Source: Bacteroidales bacterium
Lineage (GTDB): Bacteria > Bacteroidota > Bacteroidia > Bacteroidales > UBA7960
DNA length: 10,564 bases
Reading direction: 5' to 3'
Assembly: GCA_003560215.1 (NCBI GenBank)
Contig: PWIY01000097.1
Span: forward strand, 1 to 10,564
The notes beneath the pieces are model-generated. The model saw nothing but the letters and a program-made list of their open reading frames with translations. It ran no database searches and was not told the DNA's origin. Numbering within the stretch: the first letter of the stretch is position 1; every line of letters starts with the position of its first letter. The position numbers and the translations under genes are program-made. Shown piece by piece: positions 1 through 6,977 of this stretch.

Positions 1-1630
1 CGATCTGACCGGTGATCAGCATCATGTTGATCAGGCTGAACACATTGTGGGTGCCGGTCACCTGCTGGCTGAAGCCCATTCCCGTTGCAATCAGCGGACG
101 CCTGGCATCCGCATAGACCCTTGCCGCTTCTGTAATCAGGCCGGCCTTTACCCCGGTGATCTCTTCCGTTTTTTCGGGTGTGTATTTTTCTGTGAGTTCT
201 TTCAGGGCCTGGAATGCTTCCATGCCGCCCTCCACGCGTTTCTCTATGAAATCTTTGTCGATGCGGTTTTCTTTGATGATCACATGGATCATCCCGTTCA
301 GCAATGCCACATCGGTGCCCAGTTTTGGCTGCATCCAGATATGCGCGTGTTCTGCCAGCGGGGTCCATTTGGGGTCTATGATGATGATCCTGCCCCCTTT
401 GCGCTGGGCTGCATATTTGACAAATGTAGCCGTAACCGGGTGGGTCTCGATCATGTTGTTCCCGGTTACGATGATGCAGTCGCTCTCCTCATAGTCTTCA
501 ATGGAGTTGCTTCCCGCCCCGTCGCCCAGTGAGCGGAGCATGGCCGTAACGGTGGATGCATGACAAAGGCGGGTGCAATAATCAACATTGTTGTTTTCAA
601 AGACCATCCGCACCAGCTTCATAAAAAGGTAATTGTCTTCATTGGTGGCCTTTGCCGAAGCATAGCCGGCCAGGGATTGACGCCCATATTGCTCTTTGAT
701 CTCAGAGAATTTCCGGGCCACCAGATCCAGGGCCTCATCCCATCCGGCTTCAACGAAATTTCCGTTCTTTTTGATAAGCGGTTTGGTAAGGCGATCCGGA
801 TGCTGTACGTAATCGTACCCGAAACGCCCCTTGACGCAAAGCCGGCCGTCGTTGGGGCTTACTCCTTCCACACCATTGCTTCTGACAATGCGTCCATTCT
901 GCACAATCAGCTCCAGCTGGCATCCCACCCCGCAATAGGGGCAGGTGGTCTGCACCTTGCTGGTTGTCTGGTCAAGCCTTATTTCTTCACGATGCGGTTT
1001 TTCAACGATCGCTCCCGTGGGGCAGAGTTGTATGCACTCGCCGCAACCATCGCATTCACTTTCACCCCATTTGTCAAATCCTCCGATGATGTAACTGCTG
1101 ATGCCACGATTGGTAAATGAAAGTACATTCTTTCCCTGTACCTCATCACACCCTTTGATGCACCTGAAACAGCGGATGCATTTATTGGCGTCATAGGTCA
1201 GCACCGGGGAAGAGTCGTCGGTGGGGTAATCCATTTCTTTCCAGATGGAAGGGAACGTGCGGTTCTCTTTCTGGTCCAGTCCGTAGTGCCGGCATAATTC
1301 ACGGAATTCATCACTGTAAGAGCCATCGTAATCTTCTTTGTGTTCGGCAAGCAGGTAATCCAGCAGGTATTTTCGTGCCCCTTCAAGCTCATCGTCAAAA
1401 GCGGTGACTTCCATGCCGTCCTTTACCGTTACCCCGCAGGAGGCAATCATGCCCCGCTGACCGCTGATCTTTACAATGCAAAGGCGGCAGGCTCCCGTGG
1501 GAGAAAGTTTGCGATGGTAACACAAATGAGGGATCCGGATGTCATTGTCTTTGGCGACCTGCAACAGGTTGGCCCCTTTGTTGGCCACAATGGGTTTTTG
1601 ATCGATGGTTATGCGAATTTGTTCAGACAT
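1..1630 (-). CDS. fdhF: Formate dehydrogenase alpha (catalytic) subunit, Cys type, C-terminus cut off by window edge
   Basis: Catalytic subunit of a soluble NAD(P)-linked formate dehydrogenase, interconverting formate and CO2 at a Mo/W-bis-pyranopterin site in the cytoplasm. ATG at 1630-1628 opens an uninterrupted frame of 543 codons with no stop before position 1; full-length relatives are roughly 900 residues. Domains in order: [2Fe-2S] ferredoxin (Cys37, 48, 51, 65, spacing C-x10-C-x2-C-x13-C); a degenerate His-Cys cluster region (His97 kept, Cys ligands lost); two [4Fe-4S] motifs (Cys151/154/157/161 and Cys193/196/199/203); then the molybdopterin oxidoreductase domain with its own [4Fe-4S] motif (Cys230/233/237/265, Lys267 next to it). 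The active-site motif CTRLCHAST places Cys356 (codon TGT, 565-563) at the metal ligand, followed by His357, so this is not a selenocysteine enzyme. It starts 10 bases after the NuoF-like gene, as the last gene of a three-gene operon. A formate-specific role is inferred from the RLCHA motif and the later THPV region; other molybdopterin enzymes are less likely. Confidence 0.92.
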   Translation of the reverse strand, partial: MSEQIRITIDQKPIVANKGANLLQVAKDNDIRIPHLCYHRKLSPTGACRLCIVKISGQRGMIASCGVTVKDGMEVTAFDDELEGARKYLLDYLLAEHKEDYDGSYSDEFRELCRHYGLDQKENRTFPSIWKEMDYPTDDSSPVLTYDANKCIRCFRCIKGCDEVQGKNVLSFTNRGISSYIIGGFDKWGESECDGCGECIQLCPTGAIVEKPHREEIRLDQTTSKVQTTCPYCGVGCQLELIVQNGRIVRSNGVEGVSPNDGRLCVKGRFGYDYVQHPDRLTKPLIKKNGNFVEAGWDEALDLVARKFSEIKEQYGRQSLAGYASAKATNEDNYLFMKLVRMVFENNNVDYCTRLCHASTVTAMLRSLGDGAGSNSIEDYEESDCIIVTGNNMIETHPVTATFVKYAAQRKGGRIIIIDPKWTPLAEHAHIWMQPKLGTDVALLNGMIHVIIKENRIDKDFIEKRVEGGMEAFQALKELTEKYTPEKTEEITGVKAGLITEAARVYADARRPLIATGMGFSQQVTGTHNVFSLINMMLITGQI

Positions 1631-1640
1631 GGGATGGTGT

Positions 1641-2876
1641 TTAGTGTTCCAGAAAATAACGGGCGGCTGACTTCATCGGGAGAATGGGCGACTGGCCCAG
1701 CGGGCAGAGTGAAGTCGCGGCCATCAGTTCCGATTCCTGCAGCATTTGCCTGACCAGTGTTTTGGAGTCGGCATCTCCTTTCAATAGTTGTTCCGATCTT
1801 TTTACCAGCATGGTTGTGCCGGTGCGGCATGGCACACATTTGCCGCAGGATTCGTGGCGGAAAAACCGCAGGCAGTTATGCAGGATCTGTTCTACCGAAT
1901 CTTCCTCCGCCAAAACGATTACGGCACCGGAACCCAGGGTAGCTCCCTTTTCCTTTAAATTGTCATAGGTCATCCGCTCTTTCAGCATGCTGCCGTCTAC
2001 AAAAGTGCCGGCAGCGCCTCCAAGCAGGGCGGCTTTGAAGGGGCGTCCGTCGCGCATTCCTCCGGCAAGTTCAATGAGCTGTTCGAGGGTTGTTCCCATG
2101 GGAAGTTCATAACAACCCGGCTTGTTGACCTGTCCGCTGATGGTAAATATCTTCGTCCCGTGCGATCGCTCCGTGCCGATGCTCTGGTACCAGGCCTTTC
2201 CCCGGCTCAGGATCAGCGGGGCATTGGCCAGGGTTTCGACGTTGTTGACCAGGGTCGGCATGTCGAATAACCCCTTTTCAGCCGGAAATGGAGGCTTGAT
2301 GCGCGGGGTTCCCCTTTTCCCTTCCAGTGATTCCAGCATGGTCAGCTCTTCGCCACAGAGATAGGAGCCGGCGCCCAGCCTGATCTCCACGTCAAAACTG
2401 AATTCAGTTCCCATGATGTGCTTGCCCAGGTAACCCCTGTCATACGCATCCTCAATGGCCTTTTTTGTCTTTTTGATGGAGTCGGTGTATTCACCGCGGA
2501 TATAGATATATCCTTTTGTGGCCTGAATGGCCCATGCGGCAATGATGGTGCCTTCAAGGTAGAGGTGGGGGTCCTGCTCCATGATCACCCTGTCTTTAAA
2601 GGTGCCCGGCTCCCCTTCGTCGGCGTTTACCACCACGTATCGCTGCGGGCAGCGAAGGCAGCCTTCACTGGTGAAACGTTGTTTCATGCCTGTGGAAAAC
2701 CCCGCGCCGCCACGGCCGCGCAATCCGGCCTCCAGCAATTCGTCAATGACCTCCGCAGGAGGCATGGAAAGGGCCTTGCGCAAGCCTTCATAACCCCCCG
2801 CTTTCAGGTAGTCCTCAATGTTTTCCGGGTCAATCTTCCCGGCGTTTTTCAACACAATTCTGGTTTCCTGTATCAT
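1641..2876 (-). CDS. NuoF/FdsB-like NADH-binding FMN, [4Fe-4S] subunit of formate dehydrogenase
   Basis: Diaphorase subunit that passes electrons between NAD(P)H and the Fe-S chain of the formate dehydrogenase. The 411-residue protein has the NADH-binding glycine loop GRGGAGF (residues 54-60), the FMN-binding NADEGEPGTFKDR stretch (84-96), the GAGSYLCGEE segment (168-177), and the SLBB-like region in the 240-300s. C-terminal [4Fe-4S] ligands are Cys344, 347 and 350 (ESCGKCVPCRTG) plus Cys391 in SLCPLGQSP. The SLCPLGQ ending is more typical of formate dehydrogenase or hydrogenase diaphorases than of respiratory complex I. It lacks both the N-terminal thioredoxin-like extension of many FdsB/HylB/HydB proteins and a C-terminal ferredoxin domain, so its size matches plain NuoF. 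Start ATG at 2876-2874 lies 6 bases after the stop of the NuoE-like gene and has no clear Shine-Dalgarno. The stop TAA lies 10 bases before the alpha subunit. Translational coupling is likely. Confidence 0.93.
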   Translation of the reverse strand: MIQETRIVLKNAGKIDPENIEDYLKAGGYEGLRKALSMPPAEVIDELLEAGLRGRGGAGFSTGMKQRFTSEGCLRCPQRYVVVNADEGEPGTFKDRVIMEQDPHLYLEGTIIAAWAIQATKGYIYIRGEYTDSIKKTKKAIEDAYDRGYLGKHIMGTEFSFDVEIRLGAGSYLCGEELTMLESLEGKRGTPRIKPPFPAEKGLFDMPTLVNNVETLANAPLILSRGKAWYQSIGTERSHGTKIFTISGQVNKPGCYELPMGTTLEQLIELAGGMRDGRPFKAALLGGAAGTFVDGSMLKERMTYDNLKEKGATLGSGAVIVLAEEDSVEQILHNCLRFFRHESCGKCVPCRTGTTMLVKRSEQLLKGDADSKTLVRQMLQESELMAATSLCPLGQSPILPMKSAARYFLEH

Positions 2877-2882
2877 GGCTTC

Positions 2883-3344
2883 TTAGCTGTTTTGTGACCG
2901 GATTTCAGAAAAAATCTCCCGGATTCTTTCGCCGCTGAGGTTGTTGTACACCTTGTCGTTGATCATCATAGACGGGGCTTCCTGGCACTGGCCGAGACAT
3001 TCTGCCGTTTCCAGCGTGAACAGCCCGTTTTTGGTGGTCTCCCCGGTGCTGACCCCCAGCTCTTCTTCGATAACCGGCAGCAGGGCATGGATCTTCATGA
3101 CTTCACAAACGGGTGATATACATACGCGGACAATAAACCGGCCCCGGGGCCTCAGGCTGAACATGGAGTAATACCCGGCTACCCCGAATACCGCAGCTTT
3201 GGTCAGTTTCAGGTAACGGGCTGTTTCCTCAAGGGCCTCTTCGGTCAGGTAATTTTGCGGATGGCTATTTTGCAGGGCATGCAGAATGTTCAGCAAGTTG
3301 TCCTTTACGGGATCAAATTGCCGGATGATCTCTTTTGTGGACAT
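2883..3344 (-). CDS. NuoE/FdsG-like [2Fe-2S] thioredoxin-fold subunit of formate dehydrogenase
   Basis: Small gamma subunit that partners the FMN subunit in NAD(P)-linked formate dehydrogenases, hydrogenases and complex I. The 153 residues match the family length. The N-terminal helical bundle (about 1-65, with VFGVAGYYSMFSLRPRG at its end) is followed by a thioredoxin-like fold with the [2Fe-2S] ligands Cys75 and Cys80 (CISPVC) and Cys116 and Cys120 (CLGQC), the family's C-x4-C...C-x3-C pattern. It is the first gene of the three-gene cluster and lies only 6 bases from the next gene. The 116 bases upstream are long enough for a promoter. Start ATG at 3344-3342 was chosen because it fits the family N-terminus; no Shine-Dalgarno is visible. 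The Nuo-like name does not mean complex I: no other nuo genes are here and the catalytic partner is a formate dehydrogenase. Confidence 0.93.
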   Translation of the reverse strand: MSTKEIIRQFDPVKDNLLNILHALQNSHPQNYLTEEALEETARYLKLTKAAVFGVAGYYSMFSLRPRGRFIVRVCISPVCEVMKIHALLPVIEEELGVSTGETTKNGLFTLETAECLGQCQEAPSMMINDKVYNNLSGERIREIFSEIRSQNS

Positions 3345-3368
3345 GGGACTGGTGTTAGGGATAAAGGC

Positions 3369-3380
3369 ATATTTAAATAT
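3369..3380. repeat. 12-base AT palindrome ATATTTAAATAT upstream of the formate dehydrogenase operon
   Basis: A perfect 12-base palindrome whose nearest edge is 24 bases upstream of the NuoE-like start codon. It could be a regulator site or simply an AT-rich promoter element. All-A/T palindromes of this size also arise by chance in AT-rich gaps. Confidence 0.5.
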
Positions 3381-3431
3381 TGCGGAGTCAAAATACGAAT
3401 AAATCCTCAGACCATTGTTTTGTTTGCCGGT

Positions 3432-3458
3432 AAAAACATTGCTGCAGGGCCAGTTTTT
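3432..3458 (-). terminator. Possible weak hairpin after addA
   Basis: Just after the helicase stop, the minus strand carries AAAAAC and GTTTTT arms of 6 bases around a 15-base interval that could extend the stem by a TG/CA pair with a bulge. The 3' arm ends in five T. The stem is almost wholly A:T, so intrinsic termination would be weak at best; some transcription may run on into the formate dehydrogenase genes. Confidence 0.2.
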
Positions 3459-3460
3459 AT

Positions 3461-6400
3461 TCAGACTGTTTCTGCAATTCCTTTGTCCAGGTAGATCAGC
3501 AGTTTTTTAACGCCCGGGTACCCCATAGACCGGAGGATGTTTGCGTAGCCTTCCATTTGCTCCCGGTGTTTGCGGTAGGCTTTTCCGGTTTTGTAATCCA
3601 GAATGACGGTTTCGTTGTCCGTGAACACCACCCTGTCAGGCCGGTAAAACGTTCCGTTTTCATCAAACAAACCCGCTTCTTTTCTCACTTTTACGCTGGA
3701 TGAAAAACAGGGTGCCACAACGGGATCGGATAAAATGTGCCTGATCTTTCCCTCCCATTCGGCCTGCTTGCTGCTGTCGATTTCGCCATTGGCAACCATT
3801 TGCCGGAGTACTTCGCCCACGTCATTGTGGTTGTCTATCATTTCCATTGCGCGATGCAGAAGATTTCCCCGTTCCAGCGGGTCAGTATCCTCCAGCAGGC
3901 TGCTTCTTTCTGTCTGGTGCGAACGGATCCGCAGGGCCCTGGTCCATTGTTCCGACATGAGGTGGCGGAAATAATCTGTTTCCGGCCCGGCCGGGCCAGC
4001 TTTCCTGGTGGACGAACCAAAGCTTCCGAATTGATAAACGGTTTCGGCGTCATCCCACAATCCCTTGCTGACTAAAAAGTTATGCAGCATGCCGTTGATC
4101 GTGCCGGGCTTGTAACTTTTGGCTTCCTTCCCGGACAGAATGAAAAGTTTTTCTGAAGGACGGGTAAAGGCCACATAGGTGGCATTGAGCATATCCAGGA
4201 GGGTTTTTTCCTGTTCCTGTTTATAATCTTCTTCAAAAGGGGTTCCGCTCAGGGTGGATTTGCTCATCTCCAGCCATGCAGCCGGAAGCTCCGGCACGCT
4301 TGCGGATTCGCCCGTTGTCCAGAAGCCTTTCCGGGTTGGTTTATCGGGTTTCTGGACGGCAAAAGGATGAATGACTACGGGGAACTGCAGCCCCTTGGAT
4401 TTATGGACAGTCATCACACGAACGGCTTCAGTACCCTCCGGGATTACGATGGAGTATTTTTGCTGATTCTCCTCCCACCATTCAAGGAAATCGGAGTAGG
4501 ACAGCATGTGCTTTTCGGAGAAATCAAAAACGGCATCGGTGAAATAGGCCACGAAGGGGTTGGGTGGGGCATCTTCGGAGAAGAAGTGGCGGAGGATGGT
4601 CTCGCAGGTATCATAGACGTTCTGGTGTTCGAAAACACGGAAAGAAAAGTCAATTCCGTTGGCATGCATGATTTTTTCAAGGCCGGGAAGTAAGGAGGAA
4701 GTGCTTTTGGCCTTTTGCTTACTGAGGCCTGCTTTCTGGAGGGCTTCATGCAGGTCAGGGGGCGTGGTGATCTGACCCCTCTGGTGCAGAAAGGTGATCA
4801 CTTCAGCTGCAGCCACGGGGCCGGAAGGGTTATCGAGCAGGGTGATGATCGACAGGAAAAAATTTACCTCGGGGCTGTAGCTCAGAAGCAGTGAGTCGGG
4901 TGATATCACGGGAATGTTCTCGGTCAGCAGCATTCTTGCCACCATCCTGGCTTCTTCGTTGGCCCGGCAAAGGATGGTGATGTCCTGAAGGGGGTGCCCT
5001 GCATTCCTGCAATTGTTGATGATGCCCGGTATTTCCCGCAGGGTGTTTTCCTGTAATTCTTCTTTATTCTGCCCCTCCATGAAGCGAATATTCACATAGC
5101 CCTCTTCTTTGTCGGGCCGGGCCTTCTGCGTAACCTCCTTGTAAATGCCCTGCATGTTTTCGGGCAGCAGGTTGCGTGTAAACCTGAAGAATTCATTGTT
5201 GAAGCTGATGATCTCCCTGGCTGAACGCCAGTTGGTATCCAGTGAGATTTCCCGGTAGTTGTTTTTCAGGGTGACCTCCCATTCGGGCTGGGCGATTTTT
5301 TTGAGTTCCCCGGTGAGGGCAGGCAGGTTGGCAAACTGTTCCACATCCCCGTTGCGGAAACGGTAAATGGCCTGTTTGCCGTCGCCCACAACCAGGCTCA
5401 AATGGCCGGCCGAAAGGGAGTTTTCTACCAGGGGGAGCAGGTTCTGCCACTGCAGCATGGAGGTGTCCTGAAACTCGTCGATCATATAATGGCGGTAACG
5501 CTCGCCAAGACGCTCATAGATAAAAGGTACCGGCTGTTCTGTGATTATGGCTGCAATTCGCTTATTGAAATCGGAAATGTGGAGCAAAATATGCTCGGTT
5601 TTAATCTCCTCGAGCATTTTTTCCACTTCGTTGAGTACGGCCAGGGGAAATATGGAACGCAAAACGGCCTGCCTGTTCAGGTAAGTTTCCAGACCCTCCT
5701 CTGCCAGTGACCGGATGCGTTCAAAACTTCTGACCAGCTCCTCCCTGATCGCTTCAATGCTGCCTTCCTGGTCCGGAGTGCACTTGCCCGATACCCACTT
5801 GTCTTCTTCGATTGTCTTTTGTACGTAGCTGTTCGGGTTGATCTTTTCCTTTATCTGACCCCGGGACAAATGCAAAAAATAATTGTAGATTCCGCTTTTA
5901 CCGCGGTAGAAAGCTTCAGGGGGGATATTGTTCCTGTGAATCAGATCCAGGGCATCGCCGGCCACCCGGGAAATCTCATCCTCAAATGCCTTCACTTTTC
6001 CTTTGAGTTTTCCGGCCAGCTGCTGAAAATCCTGCATTTCTACCTCCTTCAGCTGTTCAATAAATTTACTGCTTTCTTCATCGGTGAGGGTTTTGGCAAG
6101 CCCGGTGATCTGCTGTTCGATGCGGACATCTTTTTCGTCGTCGGCCTGGCTGACAATATAGGTCACAAGCAGGTCGGTCAGCTTTTTGTCCCTGCCGGCC
6201 TGGTTGATCAACAGGTCCACAGCTTGTTTCAGGAGGGTTTCTGCATCAAGGGACACTTCAAAATGAAGGGGAATACGCAGGTCAAAGGCAAATGTCCGTA
6301 TGACCCGGTGAACGAAACTGTCGATGGTGCTTACAGAAAAGTCGCTGTACTGATGAAGGATTTTTTTCAGGACAAGCCGTGCATTGCGGATCAGCTGCTC

Positions 6401-6922
6401 CTCATTGAGCAGAGCAGCCCCCTCATTTTTCCGGTCTTCCATGATCTGTTCGAGCAGGGCCCGGCCTTTTTTCCGGGCGGATTCTCTGGCCGTGTCTGCT
6501 GCCTTTTCCGGGCTATTGGCTGTATTACCTGCGCTGGACGGGTCTTTTGAATTGCCGGGGTGCGAGGCCTTGTCGGGGTCATTGGCGGTTTTGTCTGCGC
6601 TGTCCGGGTCTGCTGTCCTGGCGGGGTCCGGTGCATTGCGGGGGTGCGAGGCCCTGGCCGGATCCGGGTCATGTGTGGCAGACGGTTCTGGATCGGGGCG
6701 TGGCTTCTCCTCCGTGACGGGGGTTTCACCCAGTGCCCCCACAAAGCTCAAACCTTCAATGATCCTTTCTTTCATCTCCGCAGCAGCGGCATTGGTAAAG
6801 GTGATGGCAAGGATGTGACGCACGGCTCCGGGATTATACAATACGATCTTGAGATACTCCCTGACCAGCGTGTAGGTCTTGCCACTTCCGGCCGACGACT
6901 TGTAAACGTGGAAATTCTGCAT
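3461..6922 (-). CDS. addA: AddA/RecB-like UvrD-family helicase with C-terminal PD-(D/E)XK nuclease
   Basis: ATP-driven superfamily 1 DNA helicase fused to a RecB-type nuclease, expected to process double-strand breaks for recombination. Helicase motifs in order over 1153 residues: Walker A SSAGSGKT (9-16), TFTNAAAAEMKERI (41-54), STIDSF (198-203), Walker B MIDEFQDTS (480-488), GDGKQAIYRFR (513-523), NWRS (564-567), VHKSKGLQFPVV (839-850) and YVAFTRPSEKL (916-926). The nuclease domain shows His1023, Glu1082, Asp1096, Asp1109-Tyr-Lys1111 and Gln1122/Tyr1126, the usual AddA/RecB active-site set, with no Fe-S cysteine group. The start at 6922 must be right because Walker A begins at residue 9. 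Residues about 69-153 hold an Asp/Pro/Ala-rich repeat that interrupts domain 1A (listed separately). No addB lies on either side in this window. RecB is the main alternative name; AddA fits better because addB-partnered enzymes of this build are usual in Bacteroidota (family knowledge, not tested here). Confidence 0.92.
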   Translation of the reverse strand: MQNFHVYKSSAGSGKTYTLVREYLKIVLYNPGAVRHILAITFTNAAAAEMKERIIEGLSFVGALGETPVTEEKPRPDPEPSATHDPDPARASHPRNAPDPARTADPDSADKTANDPDKASHPGNSKDPSSAGNTANSPEKAADTARESARKKGRALLEQIMEDRKNEGAALLNEEQLIRNARLVLKKILHQYSDFSVSTIDSFVHRVIRTFAFDLRIPLHFEVSLDAETLLKQAVDLLINQAGRDKKLTDLLVTYIVSQADDEKDVRIEQQITGLAKTLTDEESSKFIEQLKEVEMQDFQQLAGKLKGKVKAFEDEISRVAGDALDLIHRNNIPPEAFYRGKSGIYNYFLHLSRGQIKEKINPNSYVQKTIEEDKWVSGKCTPDQEGSIEAIREELVRSFERIRSLAEEGLETYLNRQAVLRSIFPLAVLNEVEKMLEEIKTEHILLHISDFNKRIAAIITEQPVPFIYERLGERYRHYMIDEFQDTSMLQWQNLLPLVENSLSAGHLSLVVGDGKQAIYRFRNGDVEQFANLPALTGELKKIAQPEWEVTLKNNYREISLDTNWRSAREIISFNNEFFRFTRNLLPENMQGIYKEVTQKARPDKEEGYVNIRFMEGQNKEELQENTLREIPGIINNCRNAGHPLQDITILCRANEEARMVARMLLTENIPVISPDSLLLSYSPEVNFFLSIITLLDNPSGPVAAAEVITFLHQRGQITTPPDLHEALQKAGLSKQKAKSTSSLLPGLEKIMHANGIDFSFRVFEHQNVYDTCETILRHFFSEDAPPNPFVAYFTDAVFDFSEKHMLSYSDFLEWWEENQQKYSIVIPEGTEAVRVMTVHKSKGLQFPVVIHPFAVQKPDKPTRKGFWTTGESASVPELPAAWLEMSKSTLSGTPFEEDYKQEQEKTLLDMLNATYVAFTRPSEKLFILSGKEAKSYKPGTINGMLHNFLVSKGLWDDAETVYQFGSFGSSTRKAGPAGPETDYFRHLMSEQWTRALRIRSHQTERSSLLEDTDPLERGNLLHRAMEMIDNHNDVGEVLRQMVANGEIDSSKQAEWEGKIRHILSDPVVAPCFSSSVKVRKEAGLFDENGTFYRPDRVVFTDNETVILDYKTGKAYRKHREQMEGYANILRSMGYPGVKKLLIYLDKGIAETV
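6464..6718 (-). repeat. Asp/Pro/Ala-rich degenerate repeat inserted in the helicase (residues about 69-153)
   Basis: Within the helicase gene, between the motif Ia region and the helices leading to STIDSF, lies an 80-residue low-complexity stretch built of DP, ASHP, ARTAD and NTAN elements. ASHP occurs twice (residues 90-93 and 119-122), each followed by a similar run ending in TAN plus a P-[DE]-K triplet. The two copies align if the first carries six extra residues. The DNA shows the matching repeat: GGGTGCGAGGCC occurs near 6558 and again near 6642 on the plus strand. The reading frame stays open. It looks like a flexible, probably disordered linker, expanded by repeat duplication. Confidence 0.75.
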
Positions 6923-6977
6923 GTCCCGGTTTTGAAAATAAAGTTACATTTTCTTAGTATATTTAGCGACTAAATTG
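6923..6977. promoter_or_regulatory. Divergent intergenic region between addA and the ATP-cone nuclease gene
   Basis: Only 55 AT-rich bases separate the two divergent start codons, so both promoters must lie here or inside the genes. Rightward, TTTG at 6931-6934 and TATATTTA at 6958-6965 resemble the Bacteroides -33/-7 pattern (TTTG, TAnnTTTG), with one mismatch in the -7 box and a spacing of 23 bases, longer than the usual 19-21. Leftward, TAACTTTA (6946-6939) is an equal one-mismatch -7 candidate. Neither is strong, but the arrangement would make the two promoters overlap. Confidence 0.4.
6961..6975. repeat. Inverted repeat ATTTAG-CGA-CTAAAT, possible operator
   Basis: A perfect 6-base dyad with a 3-base centre, lying directly before the ATP-cone nuclease start (6978) and overlapping its best -7 candidate. 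Its position suits a repressor or autoregulator site controlling one or both divergent genes. No known regulator is assigned. Confidence 0.5.

Larger units (their letters stand above)
3345..3460. promoter_or_regulatory. Gap between addA and the formate dehydrogenase operon, likely promoter region
   Basis: These 116 bases separate the helicase stop from the NuoE-like start, both read leftward. They are more AT-rich than the genes. On the minus strand a TATTTTG at 3395-3389 resembles, but does not exactly match, the Bacteroides -7 element TAnnTTTG; no convincing -33 TTTG was found at the right distance. A 12-base perfect palindrome lies nearer the start codon (listed separately). Promoter function is inferred from position and composition only. 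Confidence 0.35.

Noticed and set aside
47..1753. Long plus-strand open frames opposite the formate dehydrogenase genes
   Set aside because: They lie antisense to a minus-strand frame with clear Fe-S and active-site motifs, and their products show no domain or sensible composition.
1641..3344. Fragment of respiratory complex I (nuoE-nuoF)
   Set aside because: The following gene is a formate dehydrogenase with the RLCHA active site, not nuoG, and no membrane nuo genes are present.
6384..6973. Several overlapping open frames on both strands over the helicase repeat region
   Set aside because: The GC-rich repeat has few stop codons in any frame. Only the minus-strand helicase frame continues into conserved motifs on both sides.
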